NCBI GenBank assembly: GCA_025054615.1
Contig: JANWZO010000006.1
Location: 71,596-135,595, forward strand
Reading direction: 5' to 3'
DNA from: Kiritimatiellia bacterium
GTDB taxonomy: Bacteria; Verrucomicrobiota; Kiritimatiellia; CAIVKH01
Length of the DNA: 64,000 nt
Every line of letters begins with the position of its first letter. The stretch's first letter is position 1. The notes beneath the pieces are model-generated. The model searched no databases. It had not been told where the DNA came from and was given only the letters and a program-made list of their open reading frames with translations. This document shows positions 54,976 through 63,743 of this stretch, in pieces. The position numbers were made by a program, and so were the translations under genes.

Positions 54976-55579
54976 ACTCGATGCTCCTTCTCTCCAACCG
55001 GCGCCAGTGTTGTTCAACCAGCGCTTTCAAATCTTCCAATGTGCCATTGTTTTCCAAAACGACATTGGCGCATGCGGCTTTTCGATCAATCGGCCATTGC
55101 GCCTTGCGAACTGCTTGGATACGCTCCGGCGCCCATCCGCGAGCCGCCAACCGCGCGTCTGCAATCGAATCCCGCGCCACCACGCACCAGATTTCATCCC
55201 ATCCCTCATCGAAACCGACTTCAAACAACAACGGGATGAGAGCCGCTCCCCCGCCTGATTCCCGCCGCACGCTATCGCGCCAGGCCACGATTTCTTCCCG
55301 CACCCGCGGGTGGATTGCATGTTCGAGGGCCTCGCGATCGCGCGCGTTGGCAAAAACGCGCCCGGCAATCGCGCACCGGTCAATCGAACCGTCCGCCAAC
55401 ACGACGGCCGGGCCGAAAAGGGAAATTAATTTCGCCCGCACTAGTGGATCATCTCTCATTAGCCGGTGAGCGACGCTGTCGGCATCGATCACCGACACAC
55501 CCATTTCCGCAAGGATGCGGCCCGTTTCCGATTTGCCGCACCCGACACCTCCCGTGACCGCTATGACCGGCGCACTCAT
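54950..55579 (-). CDS. coaE: Dephospho-CoA kinase
   Basis: 209 residues from ATG 55579, which overlaps the upstream stop (ATGA). P-loop [11 protein letters not shown], then [10 protein letters not shown], the dephospho-CoA-binding Asp, and [13 protein letters not shown]. Last step of coenzyme A synthesis, phosphorylating the ribose 3'-OH. Normal length. Confidence 0.93.
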   Translation of the reverse strand: MSAPVIAVTGGVGCGKSETGRILAEMGVSVIDADSVAHRLMRDDPLVRAKLISLFGPAVVLADGSIDRCAIAGRVFANARDREALEHAIHPRVREEIVAWRDSVRRESGGGAALIPLLFEVGFDEGWDEIWCVVARDSIADARLAARGWAPERIQAVRKAQWPIDRKAACANVVLENNGTLEDLKALVEQHWRRLERRSIEYAGRTKTI

Positions 55580-57621
55580 TTTGCGTCCGGGCGGCCCTGA
55601 CGAAAGCCGGCCGCCTCCAACGAGGCGCACAGCGAGATGAGCTCAAGGGCGCGCGCCTGCCTGGGAAATGTCTCCAGCGCCTTAAACGCCGCGTCGCGCG
55701 CAACCTTCAGGTCGCCGCGCTGGAAGGCTTTTTCCGCGGCCGCCAGATTTCGAAGCGCCATCGCCTCGTCCTCGGCCGTTACCATCCTAAATACGGCGTA
55801 TTTCACGTTTCGATACAGAGGGATGAACCACGTTCGGTTGTCCGGATCAAATTCGAAGCCCCGAGCCGCCGCATCCGGCCGCGGGTGGAGGGCATTCACG
55901 AAATAGCGCATCTGCAGTTCGGGATTGAACCGCGAAAACTCGCCAAACGAATGGACATAGTATTTTGCCCCGAGCGAATCCGCCCAATCTCGAAACTCTT
56001 TTTCCGTTTTCAAGAACAACGCCTCACCGTATTCGCGCACCCGGTTCCGAATGTCGGCCGATTCAAATTTCGGGTGCAATAAAATCGCGCACTTCCCATA
56101 CGCAGCGATCGTCCCGCTGACGCCAAAATTCGCCAGCACCGGGTGCGGCGATACATGGCGCGCCAACCAGGTTGTCAGCTCATGCAATTCCTTATAATAC
56201 ACATTGACTCGTCCCCAACGTTCGGGAACCCGCATCGTATGGGCGGCCTCCACGAGAAGGCCGGCGCCCAACAGCCCTCCAGCTAACATCCGCAAAAACC
56301 ATGAGCCGTTGCGAATCGATGCCCAGCCCGCCCCTAAAAGCATGCAGCCAAAAAGGGATAGATATACGTGAAACCGGGCAAATAACCAATAGGCAACAGC
56401 CGAAACGGTCGCCGCGAAAATCAGCTCACATGTGTAAAAATCAAGCGACCTGTTGCGAAGTACAACTAATAGAACGATCGCGAGAAATGTCAACACCAAT
56501 AGCGCGGGAAATATTTGCGCGGCATCGCGCCAGGTCACCGAGTTTAGGGCGGGAACCCAAAGGATCCGCTGGTCGAAAGTCAGCAGGGACGGGTCTTCGG
56601 GCTTGCGGTTCAAGAAGCGGATCTTCGCTAGGAACAAGTCGGTGAAATGGCTGTATGCGCCCGGCGGCGCAAGGCGTTCGTGCAAGGCCGAAATCGCGCC
56701 GAACGCCACCAGAATCACGCCGAGTCGAAGCACAACTCTCCGTCCCGTCAACAGCGGCGACGACTTGGCCCGACCCATCAGCGTTTCCACGAGGTCAGAA
56801 ATCGCCAATCCATGGGCCAGCGCCATAATGCTTGACGTTCCCCATCCCTGAGCAGAGTGATACGGATTCAGCAGCGCGACTGCGCACAGGGCGGCATATT
56901 CTGACCATGCTGCGAACCGATCCGTCGTGTCTCCGCGAAGCCGCCGCCACAGGCGGAACACGAGCCGCAGCCCGATGTAGTACTGGACGAGATCCCATGT
57001 GCACAGCGCGCCTGCCAAAGCGGCTGCGGACACCCCGTGCGCCAGCCATCGGCGATGCCGAATCACGACCGAATCGCTGAAGGCCAGCGCGGCCCCATGT
57101 AGCGCAAGGAGGGGGATCGCGAAATTCTCGTGCGACAATTCGAGGCCCGTCGATCGTAGCACACTCGAAATCGAAACGGCGTAAAAACCCATCGACCACG
57201 CGGCCGCCGTCCATGATCGGTAGCGCCAGAACAGTCCGAGGCCAACGAGCGGGATAGCGAGAGAAAACCATCCCGCCTCAATCCGGCGGAGACGGTCGGC
57301 GAAAGGGATGCTATCGGGAAATCGCCTCGCAAGGGCCGCATAGACATATTCCGCTCCCGCTGTATACGTTCTCCACGGGTTGATTCCCTCGGGATATTGG
57401 ACCATCGGATCATGAGTGGGAAGCTGACCCGTGTCGTGGACGATTTTGATACGCCGGTAATACAGAGCGCTTTCGAGCGTGAATGGCAAATTGGGGCCGA
57501 TGACGCGGTATTGAGCCTCGACAATTCCTCGGCGCGCCACATAGGCCAGCGAATAAAAACCGGCCATCGCGATTAGAATGGAGAGATACTTCAGCCAGGG
57601 AATCGACGAGGGTACACGCAT
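55576..57621 (-). CDS. Multi-pass GT-C-like membrane protein with TPR tail
   Basis: 681 residues from ATG 57621 (TTG 57639 overlaps the upstream stop, TTGA). About 12 helices from residue 10 to 470, with a first loop (PTHDPMVQYPEGINPW) that resembles the acidic YP-G motif of GT-C/STT3-type glycosyltransferases and a LSHENFAIPL segment. The soluble C-terminal part (470-640) is STT3-tail-like, with a final TPR (EKAFQRGDLKVARDAAFKAL). It may transfer sugars from a polyprenyl carrier in the periplasm, but catalytic motifs are not decisive. Belongs to the exonuclease-coaE-rho gene run. Confidence 0.6.
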   Translation of the reverse strand: MRVPSSIPWLKYLSILIAMAGFYSLAYVARRGIVEAQYRVIGPNLPFTLESALYYRRIKIVHDTGQLPTHDPMVQYPEGINPWRTYTAGAEYVYAALARRFPDSIPFADRLRRIEAGWFSLAIPLVGLGLFWRYRSWTAAAWSMGFYAVSISSVLRSTGLELSHENFAIPLLALHGAALAFSDSVVIRHRRWLAHGVSAAALAGALCTWDLVQYYIGLRLVFRLWRRLRGDTTDRFAAWSEYAALCAVALLNPYHSAQGWGTSSIMALAHGLAISDLVETLMGRAKSSPLLTGRRVVLRLGVILVAFGAISALHERLAPPGAYSHFTDLFLAKIRFLNRKPEDPSLLTFDQRILWVPALNSVTWRDAAQIFPALLVLTFLAIVLLVVLRNRSLDFYTCELIFAATVSAVAYWLFARFHVYLSLFGCMLLGAGWASIRNGSWFLRMLAGGLLGAGLLVEAAHTMRVPERWGRVNVYYKELHELTTWLARHVSPHPVLANFGVSGTIAAYGKCAILLHPKFESADIRNRVREYGEALFLKTEKEFRDWADSLGAKYYVHSFGEFSRFNPELQMRYFVNALHPRPDAAARGFEFDPDNRTWFIPLYRNVKYAVFRMVTAEDEAMALRNLAAAEKAFQRGDLKVARDAAFKALETFPRQARALELISLCASLEAAGFRQGRPDAK

Positions 57622-57635
57622 GTCAACCCGGCATA

Positions 57636-58571
57636 TCAAAACAGGGACATTTGGGAGGAATCGCTGACGACCGGGGCGAGCGAGGGCATATCCAATCTTC
57701 CGAAGAGCGCCGACAGTTTTGCCGCATCCGGTCGTTTGACCGCCAGCGAGTCGAAGGGCGGCAACGGCCCAAGATTTCTCTTTAGCACAATCATCGCCCG
57801 ATTCCTCCGCACCTGGTCTGCGGCATTCTCAAGCGACTCTTTCAATCGATCCACATCCAGACGGTCGAGATTCGAATACAAGGCGTCGATCGATCCAAAC
57901 TCCTCGATCAATCGTGCCGCAGTCTTCGGGCCGACGCCTGGGACGCCCGGGATGTTATCCACAGCATCTCCTGCGAGGGCGAGCCAGTCCGGAATCTGAT
58001 CCGGTCGAACTCCTGTTTTTTCGCGGATTTCACTCGGGCCAAGCACCGGAGCGTTTTTCGTCGGCGCCACCAGAGAAATCCGGTCGGATACTATCTGATA
58101 AAGGTCTTTGTCGTTGGAAGCGATCCACACCCGTGCGCCTTGTCCGGCGGCCTGGCACGCCAGCGAAGCGAGCACATCATCGGCCTCTTCGCCGTCGATT
58201 CGAAACCTGCAGACGGACTCGGCATCCAGAAATTCTTCGATCAGGGGAAGCTGGCGGGCCAAAGCATCCGGCATGGGGGGCCGTTGTGCCTTGTATTCGG
58301 GCAATTGATTCATTCGATCCGCGGGCAGTCCACCATCAAAGACGGCCGCGGCATGGGTTGGCTGAAATCGCTCGCAGAGAAGACGGACTGCCTTGACGAA
58401 GCCGAGCAGTGCATGGGTGGGCGTGCCATCACGGGCATGCAAGGGCGGAATCGCGTGAAAGGCGCGATACGCCAACGCCAAGGCATCAATCAGGACTAAC
58501 GATGGATTGCTCAACACTTCCCGCCGAATCGCCTGCCCGTTTACCCGCGCCGCAGGGAAAACATCGGACAA
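57636..58571 (-). CDS. Stand-alone 5'-3' exonuclease (PolA N-terminal domain type)
   Basis: Up to 311 residues. Contains the PIN-like metal centre (LIDALALAYRAFHA, AAVFDGGLP, EADDVLASLA, ASNDKDLYQIV) and the helix-hairpin-helix (GDAVDNIPGVPGVGPKTAARLI) of the PolA 5' nuclease, but ends where the polymerase would begin. It removes RNA primers or flaps. The start is uncertain: TTG 58571, or GTG 58517 / TTG 58514 just before SNPSLVLIDA. The end overlaps the next gene by TTGA. Flap endonucleases ExoIX/Xni are alternatives; these are shorter. Confidence 0.85.
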   Translation of the reverse strand: MSDVFPAARVNGQAIRREVLSNPSLVLIDALALAYRAFHAIPPLHARDGTPTHALLGFVKAVRLLCERFQPTHAAAVFDGGLPADRMNQLPEYKAQRPPMPDALARQLPLIEEFLDAESVCRFRIDGEEADDVLASLACQAAGQGARVWIASNDKDLYQIVSDRISLVAPTKNAPVLGPSEIREKTGVRPDQIPDWLALAGDAVDNIPGVPGVGPKTAARLIEEFGSIDALYSNLDRLDVDRLKESLENAADQVRRNRAMIVLKRNLGPLPPFDSLAVKRPDAAKLSALFGRLDMPSLAPVVSDSSQMSLF

Positions 58572-58653
58572 TAACGTTCTAGCGCGGACCGGCCGCAGTC
58601 TGCTGACCAGACCAGCTCTGGGAATCCGGCAGAGGTTCGACGGCGGGTCAGCC
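58572..58653. other. Gap between secretin and exonuclease genes
   Basis: 82 nt. No clear terminator; the leftward pilus transcript may end here. Confidence 0.3.
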
Positions 58654-61600
58654 TCAGGGCTTGGCCGCGACGTCTTCCGCCTCGGGCTGGATTTCGCCGC
58701 GATTGATCGGTTTGCCGGCCGGGTCCACCAAGCGCGCCGTTACGAAGATCAACAAATTCTTTTTACGGCTATATTCCGCTTCATTGCGGAAGAGACGTCC
58801 CAAAACCGGAATGTCGCCCAGGAACGGAATCTTGTCCTTAACCCGAACCAAATCTTCTCGAATCAAACCGCCCATGACTACAGTTTGGCCGTCCCAGATC
58901 ACGATGCTCGTCGTCACATTCCGGCTGGAGAAGATCGGCTGCGGAATATTGAAGGTAAATGTCTGGTCGCCAACAAACAGCCCGGTGACGGGATCGGGAC
59001 GTGGAATGCTGATGCTCGAGCCGTACTGGATCCAGTCCACCAGTTCGGACACTTCGGGCACCATGACAAGGTCGATCGTATAGCCATCCGGTCCGACCGT
59101 TGGCGTGACATTCAAAATCACGCCGGTTTCGCGGGTCTGGAAATTGCCGGGCGTCACAACTGGAGGTGTCGTCACGCTCCCGGATTCATTGAACTGGGGC
59201 TGTGTCGTTTCAAATTCGGAGGGGTAGATGATTTCGCGGACCACCTGAATTTGCGCATTCACGCCGCTTCGCGTGGTCACTCGGGGGGCCGACAGCAGAT
59301 CCGTTCCACCATGTTGAGACAGCGCGTTGATGACAATCGACAATTCCGGGTTGGTGAGGACACTGGCAAAGGTCGCGATGCCGCCCAGCGGCGTCACCCC
59401 GGTCCCTACCAGCGTGCTCGGGAAGGGTTCAATCGTGCCCGTCGCGCTATTTCGGGCCATAAACCGCAATCCCTTGGTGACCCCCAGCGGATCCGCGTTC
59501 ATTTGAATCCGCTCGCTGCCTGCAGCGCCAAAGGGACCTTTTCGAGATGCAATTTCCCAGTTGTCGGTCAAAATCCACTGCAGACCGAGTTCTTCAAGAT
59601 CATCCTGGGCAATTTCAACAAAACGCGCCTCGATTTCTACCTGGTTCGGGATCACGTTGAGGCGAGACAAAATCCGTTCAAAGACCTCAAGGTTTTCGGG
59701 CGTATTCGCCACGATCAACTGGCTGATGGTGGGATTGTACGTAATGGAGGTTCCTTGCGGGAATGGTACACCGGCTCGCTCAAAGAACTCTTTGACATCT
59801 GCTTTCTTGAATTGAGTACTCTTTGCCCCCATTTCGACAAATCCCGTCTGTTGCTGGGCCGATTCGTCTTTTTCAACGATCACATCGAGGATAGAAGGCT
59901 GAACAGGGTACATGCGGGTGATCACTCGGCCGGTCGGCATGTTCTCCGGCGTGATCATGACCACATTTTCTTCGATCCGGAATTTCAGGCGAGCCACTTC
60001 CGTGATGTACTTGATCGCATCCAGCAAGGAGATGCGCCGCAAGGTAAGTGTGATTGTCGGGACGCCCACTGACGGCGCAGGAGCGGTGAAATCCTGTGGA
60101 GGCGCACCGAAATCAGTGCCGAAGTCTCCTCCGAAGTTGTCCATGCCTTCGCCCTGATCGAGAGCGGGGGCAGGCGCGGGCGGGGGAGCCGCCGTCGCTT
60201 CGAGGACGTTCGGATTCAGGATGATGTTGACGCCCACTCCGTCCTTATCCTGCTTGATACTTTCCTCGCGCAAATAATTGATCACGTCATTGATGTTAGC
60301 CTGGCGAAAATCAATAACGGGAATAATGATGCTTTCCATCTTGGCCTGGAGTTTTTGGGCGGCAGTCTGCGTCTCAACAGCCCCTCGGGCCACAACCGCT
60401 TCCGGTAAAACCGCCTCCGCCTTGACGGGCGGCGTCCAACTGTCGCGGACCTCCTCAATCAGCTTCGCAACCGTGGCTTCCCTCTCTTTCGAACGGATCG
60501 AATATCGAATCTCATCAATTCGGCGAAGATATTTCATCGCATCGACGTTGTATTCGTCCTTGGCCAGGACACTTTCAAAGCGGGCTTCGGCCGAGTTATA
60601 ATCGCGCGCGTTAAAAAATTCCTTTCCTTCCCGAAGAAGCTGCTCAATCGTTTTCTGTTTCTCGACATATTCCGGACGCTTCTTGACGGGGACCGGTTTT
60701 GCACGAGCTGCGGCTTCCTTTTCTTCCGCCCGAGATATCTTTTTATCCAACGATTTGATTTTCTTCGGGTCCCCGCCAGCGGCCTTGGCGGCTTCAATCG
60801 CCTCACGAGCAATTTTGAGATCCCGGCGCTCATAGGCCTGCTCGGCACGCCGGGTCTGTGCCTCGGCCAAGCCGGCGGCAACCTCGGCGATCAGAGCCAT
60901 ATTCGCTTCCCGCACCGGTAATTTCACTTGAGCCTCCGCCAGTTCGCGGATCGCCTCGTCGTATCGGCCCTCCCGCAAGGCCACAAGACCACGCTCCGCG
61001 GCCAACCGACCCTCGACCTCGCGCGCTTGTCGGCGAATTTCCTCCTGCTGCGCAACGAGCGCCGCCTGCGCCGGACCGGCATCAGCGGGCAATTCCGCAG
61101 GGACCCCCTCGGCTGTCGGAGCCGCGGGTTCACCTTCCTGTTGAGCCACCGCCTCTTCGCCAGGCGCCACAGTTGGTTGCGCCTCCTCGGCCTCTGGCTG
61201 CGCAGCGGCTTCTTCAGCCGGCTGATCCGCGGCCGGCTGCGCGGCGACCTGCTCCGGCGAACCAAGAAGCGCCTCGAGGTCAATGTCCTCGGCCAAAGCC
61301 TGAGCCGCATCTTCGGCCGCTGGTGCTTCGGCTGCAGGCTCCTCCGCCTGAGCCTGATCGGTCGGTTCCACCACCGCCTCTTGGACCGGGGCTGTTTCTA
61401 CTGCAGGCGCAGATTCGGCCGGAGTCGCCACCCCCGCAGCGCCTTCCTCACCACCTTCCATGGCAGCCTCGCCGGCGCCGACGTTCCCTTCAGCCTCTTG
61501 AACAGCACCTGGCTGCTCTTGCGTCACAGATTGTTCCTGAGTAACTGGTTGCTCTTGAGTCACAGATACTGCCGGCGATGTGACGAGAAGTTCGGAAATC

Positions 61601-61686
61601 ACCGCGTCGATATCCTGCGCCCGAGCGTAAAAGATCAGAGCCAGACCGATTGCTGCCAGAACGACGTGGGTCTTAGTCACGCTCAT
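58654..61686 (-). CDS. Secretin of PVC type IV pilus/type II system (Amuc_1098-like)
   Basis: 1010 residues. Signal-like start (THVVLAAIGLALIFYARAQD), then about 170 residues of Ala/Glu/Gln/Pro-rich low-complexity sequence including a repeated VTQEQ motif, then a TPR region (about 210-400: EVEGRLAAERGLVALREGRY, FNARDYNSAEARFESVL), N-domains, and a C-terminal secretin barrel (VVMGGLIREDLVRVKDKIPF, LGDIPVLGRLFRN). Forms the outer-membrane gate. The last gene of the cluster, with AAGGAG eight nt before ATG. It matches Akkermansia Amuc_1098 in order, as I recall; sequence comparison was not possible here. Confidence 0.88.
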   Translation of the reverse strand: MSVTKTHVVLAAIGLALIFYARAQDIDAVISELLVTSPAVSVTQEQPVTQEQSVTQEQPGAVQEAEGNVGAGEAAMEGGEEGAAGVATPAESAPAVETAPVQEAVVEPTDQAQAEEPAAEAPAAEDAAQALAEDIDLEALLGSPEQVAAQPAADQPAEEAAAQPEAEEAQPTVAPGEEAVAQQEGEPAAPTAEGVPAELPADAGPAQAALVAQQEEIRRQAREVEGRLAAERGLVALREGRYDEAIRELAEAQVKLPVREANMALIAEVAAGLAEAQTRRAEQAYERRDLKIAREAIEAAKAAGGDPKKIKSLDKKISRAEEKEAAARAKPVPVKKRPEYVEKQKTIEQLLREGKEFFNARDYNSAEARFESVLAKDEYNVDAMKYLRRIDEIRYSIRSKEREATVAKLIEEVRDSWTPPVKAEAVLPEAVVARGAVETQTAAQKLQAKMESIIIPVIDFRQANINDVINYLREESIKQDKDGVGVNIILNPNVLEATAAPPPAPAPALDQGEGMDNFGGDFGTDFGAPPQDFTAPAPSVGVPTITLTLRRISLLDAIKYITEVARLKFRIEENVVMITPENMPTGRVITRMYPVQPSILDVIVEKDESAQQQTGFVEMGAKSTQFKKADVKEFFERAGVPFPQGTSITYNPTISQLIVANTPENLEVFERILSRLNVIPNQVEIEARFVEIAQDDLEELGLQWILTDNWEIASRKGPFGAAGSERIQMNADPLGVTKGLRFMARNSATGTIEPFPSTLVGTGVTPLGGIATFASVLTNPELSIVINALSQHGGTDLLSAPRVTTRSGVNAQIQVVREIIYPSEFETTQPQFNESGSVTTPPVVTPGNFQTRETGVILNVTPTVGPDGYTIDLVMVPEVSELVDWIQYGSSISIPRPDPVTGLFVGDQTFTFNIPQPIFSSRNVTTSIVIWDGQTVVMGGLIREDLVRVKDKIPFLGDIPVLGRLFRNEAEYSRKKNLLIFVTARLVDPAGKPINRGEIQPEAEDVAAKP

Positions 61687-61752
61687 GGGGACTGTCTCCT
61701 TGATTCTTCCAAACCTTGATGCTTCCTCCGGGGGACCATATCGACTCCGCGA

Positions 61753-62787
61753 TCATGGCCCCAAAGCGGGCGATGGGCTTCCCTCCAGGGGAGTGCCCAT
61801 TAACCGTTCACGCTCTTCCGGTGAAATCAAGGTGACCGTGGCCGTCTTGTCAGTTTGTTCTTCGCGTAATACGACACGATCTTCTCGAATGTCAATGACT
61901 TTGTACCGAGTCTCCCGGAGCGTCAGCGTATCATTGACCCGTACGCGGTACCGGGAGCCGTCGAGAAGCAAAATCATGAACGCCGTTCGTGCTTCATCGG
62001 TAATTTGGCGGCCGCGCACGAGGCGGAAGCTCTGGCCGCCACGCTGCAGGACAAGCGTGGGACCGGCCGGGGCATTCGTCTCATAAGAGGCAACGCGGAA
62101 GCCTTCAACTTCGTCCCCGATTGATACGAAATACGTCCGCTCGCTGCCGCGGGTATTAAGTTGAAAACGCTCGCCAGATATGCCGGCAAAAATAAATCGG
62201 AAGGGGTCGGTTACGGTGCGTATTAGCCTAAGCTTGGCGACTGAGGGCGGAAAGCTGGCCGCATCTTTCGGGTCGGTTTGGGCCAGAAATTCTTCCAAGT
62301 TGGAATAGGCGTCCCCATCGGTGTCCGCCATGGCATCCGCCGGATCGAAGGGATTCATCGAAAGCGCCACCTCGTGTTTATCCGGAATGCCGTCGCCATC
62401 GCTGTCCGGATCAACTTCGATCTTGGGTTGCTCTCGGCCAGTGAAAGGATCCTGCGTCGCTGCAAAGGGAATCGGCGCGCCGTCGGGGATACTCGCCACG
62501 CGGAGCTCGCCGACCAGAAACCGCTTAGCCTCAGCCATCGCCTGATACGGTTTTGATAAATTCCGGATCAGACTTGTCACCAGCGTATCGTCGAGCGGTT
62601 GAGCCTCGCGCGCAACCTGCCCTGCCTCGCGATTGATCTGTTCGCGAATGCCCTGCCTCTGCGTCTCCACCCGTGAAATGAGGACGAGACCCGAAATGAG
62701 CATCGCAAGCAGAGCCGTCGAAAGGGCCAGCTTGTCGTAATTCTGTTCAATCCAGGATCCGCCGGGCCGTTTCACGGAGACCTTCAC
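61753..62787 (-). CDS. Amuc_1099-like pilus-cluster protein with Ca-binding repeats
   Basis: 344 residues from GTG 62787 (GTGA overlap with the gene above, strong GGAGGAAAC ribosome site). One N-terminal helix (ALSTALLAMLISGLVLIS), a coiled coil, then thrombospondin-type-3-like Ca-binding repeats (DPDSDGDGIPDKHE and ADTDGDAYSNLEEF), then a C-terminal beta domain of PilP-like character (TLTLRETRYKVIDIREDRVV, an SH3-like stretch). It probably bridges the inner-membrane platform to the secretin, as PilP does. Family placement rests on order and layout. Confidence 0.75.
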   Translation of the reverse strand: MKVSVKRPGGSWIEQNYDKLALSTALLAMLISGLVLISRVETQRQGIREQINREAGQVAREAQPLDDTLVTSLIRNLSKPYQAMAEAKRFLVGELRVASIPDGAPIPFAATQDPFTGREQPKIEVDPDSDGDGIPDKHEVALSMNPFDPADAMADTDGDAYSNLEEFLAQTDPKDAASFPPSVAKLRLIRTVTDPFRFIFAGISGERFQLNTRGSERTYFVSIGDEVEGFRVASYETNAPAGPTLVLQRGGQSFRLVRGRQITDEARTAFMILLLDGSRYRVRVNDTLTLRETRYKVIDIREDRVVLREEQTDKTATVTLISPEERERLMGTPLEGSPSPALGP

Positions 62788-63743
62788 GGCGTTTCCTCCT
62801 TTAAATCCTTCACGAACTGGTACACATCGATGACCAAATCCGCTTGAACCAATTCTCGCCCAGCGATCACGCGCTCTTCATGCGTCGGATACCGAACGAT
62901 GGCCGTCGGGCTGCCCGCCTCGCCCGTGATTGGGCTGACCGGTTGCGCTCTTCCAATTTTTTCCGCGATCGTATTGGAAAGGCGCACATCGGCGACCGCG
63001 GCAATCAGCGGACCTCGGGCGAGGCTATTGAGAACCTCCCAGATCGCCGCATCGCGGGCCGTAAACGAAACCCGGACACGCTCGACCCGGTAAAGGTCAT
63101 TCTCGGACGGCATGGGAAGATCCACTGCCGGAAGCTGTGTTTCCTGTTCCGCCAGTGCGGCGCGGCGGCGGCGAACGGGCTCGGCCTGTTCGACCGGCGC
63201 CTGTGCAGGGGCTTCAAACGCCTGTCGCTCCACGTGAAGGATGGAAGAGACGCGTGCTTGAATCAATAGGTTGCAGAGGGACTCCAGCGTCTTGAGCTGC
63301 GAAACCAACCGAGGAATCGCATCAGACGAAGGAATTTCGCCAGCCAGGTATTGCGGCATCCCCAATGAAAACCTATCGGGAAGTTGCACTCCGGCCTCCA
63401 TGGCCTTCTGCACGATCCGCGCGATAGTTTTTTCCAGTAACGGCGCAAAATCAGCCGCCTCAATCGCCTCCTCCTGAAAACGACCCGCCTCGAGCACGCG
63501 TTGCACCTCGCTCGCTTTGGAACGCAGCGTTTCGAGGTTTTCACCGACTTTTCGGATATTTGCCTCCGACGGATAGGGATCCCGCCGGGACAGCATTTCG
63601 AGGCTGCGAAGAACGCTCTCGAGGGAGTCGTTCGCGCGGCGATATTGAGAGCGCGCCTGGAAGAGGAAGATGAGCGCCGCGACCAAGAACAGCAAGGCCA
63701 CCCCGCCGCCGATGAAAAGAACAGAATGTTTGCGCCAGTTCAT
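62784..63743 (-). CDS. Amuc_1100-like pilus-cluster protein (PilO-like)
   Basis: 319 residues from ATG 63743, ATGA-coupled to the gene upstream; the frame extends to 63848 but lies inside that gene. One membrane helix (VLFIGGGVALLFLVAALIFL), then a long coiled coil (YRRANDSLESVLRSLEMLS onward) and a C-terminal ferredoxin-like domain. This is the layout of Amuc_1100, the Akkermansia pilus-associated outer-membrane-extract protein known to engage TLR2, and of PilO-type platform proteins. The ligand role cannot be assumed for this bacterium. Confidence 0.72.
   Translation of the reverse strand: MNWRKHSVLFIGGGVALLFLVAALIFLFQARSQYRRANDSLESVLRSLEMLSRRDPYPSEANIRKVGENLETLRSKASEVQRVLEAGRFQEEAIEAADFAPLLEKTIARIVQKAMEAGVQLPDRFSLGMPQYLAGEIPSSDAIPRLVSQLKTLESLCNLLIQARVSSILHVERQAFEAPAQAPVEQAEPVRRRRAALAEQETQLPAVDLPMPSENDLYRVERVRVSFTARDAAIWEVLNSLARGPLIAAVADVRLSNTIAEKIGRAQPVSPITGEAGSPTAIVRYPTHEERVIAGRELVQADLVIDVYQFVKDLKEETP

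Noticed and set aside
58507-60072. Open frame of 521 codons on the plus strand
   Set aside because: Antisense to the secretin barrel region; no domain.
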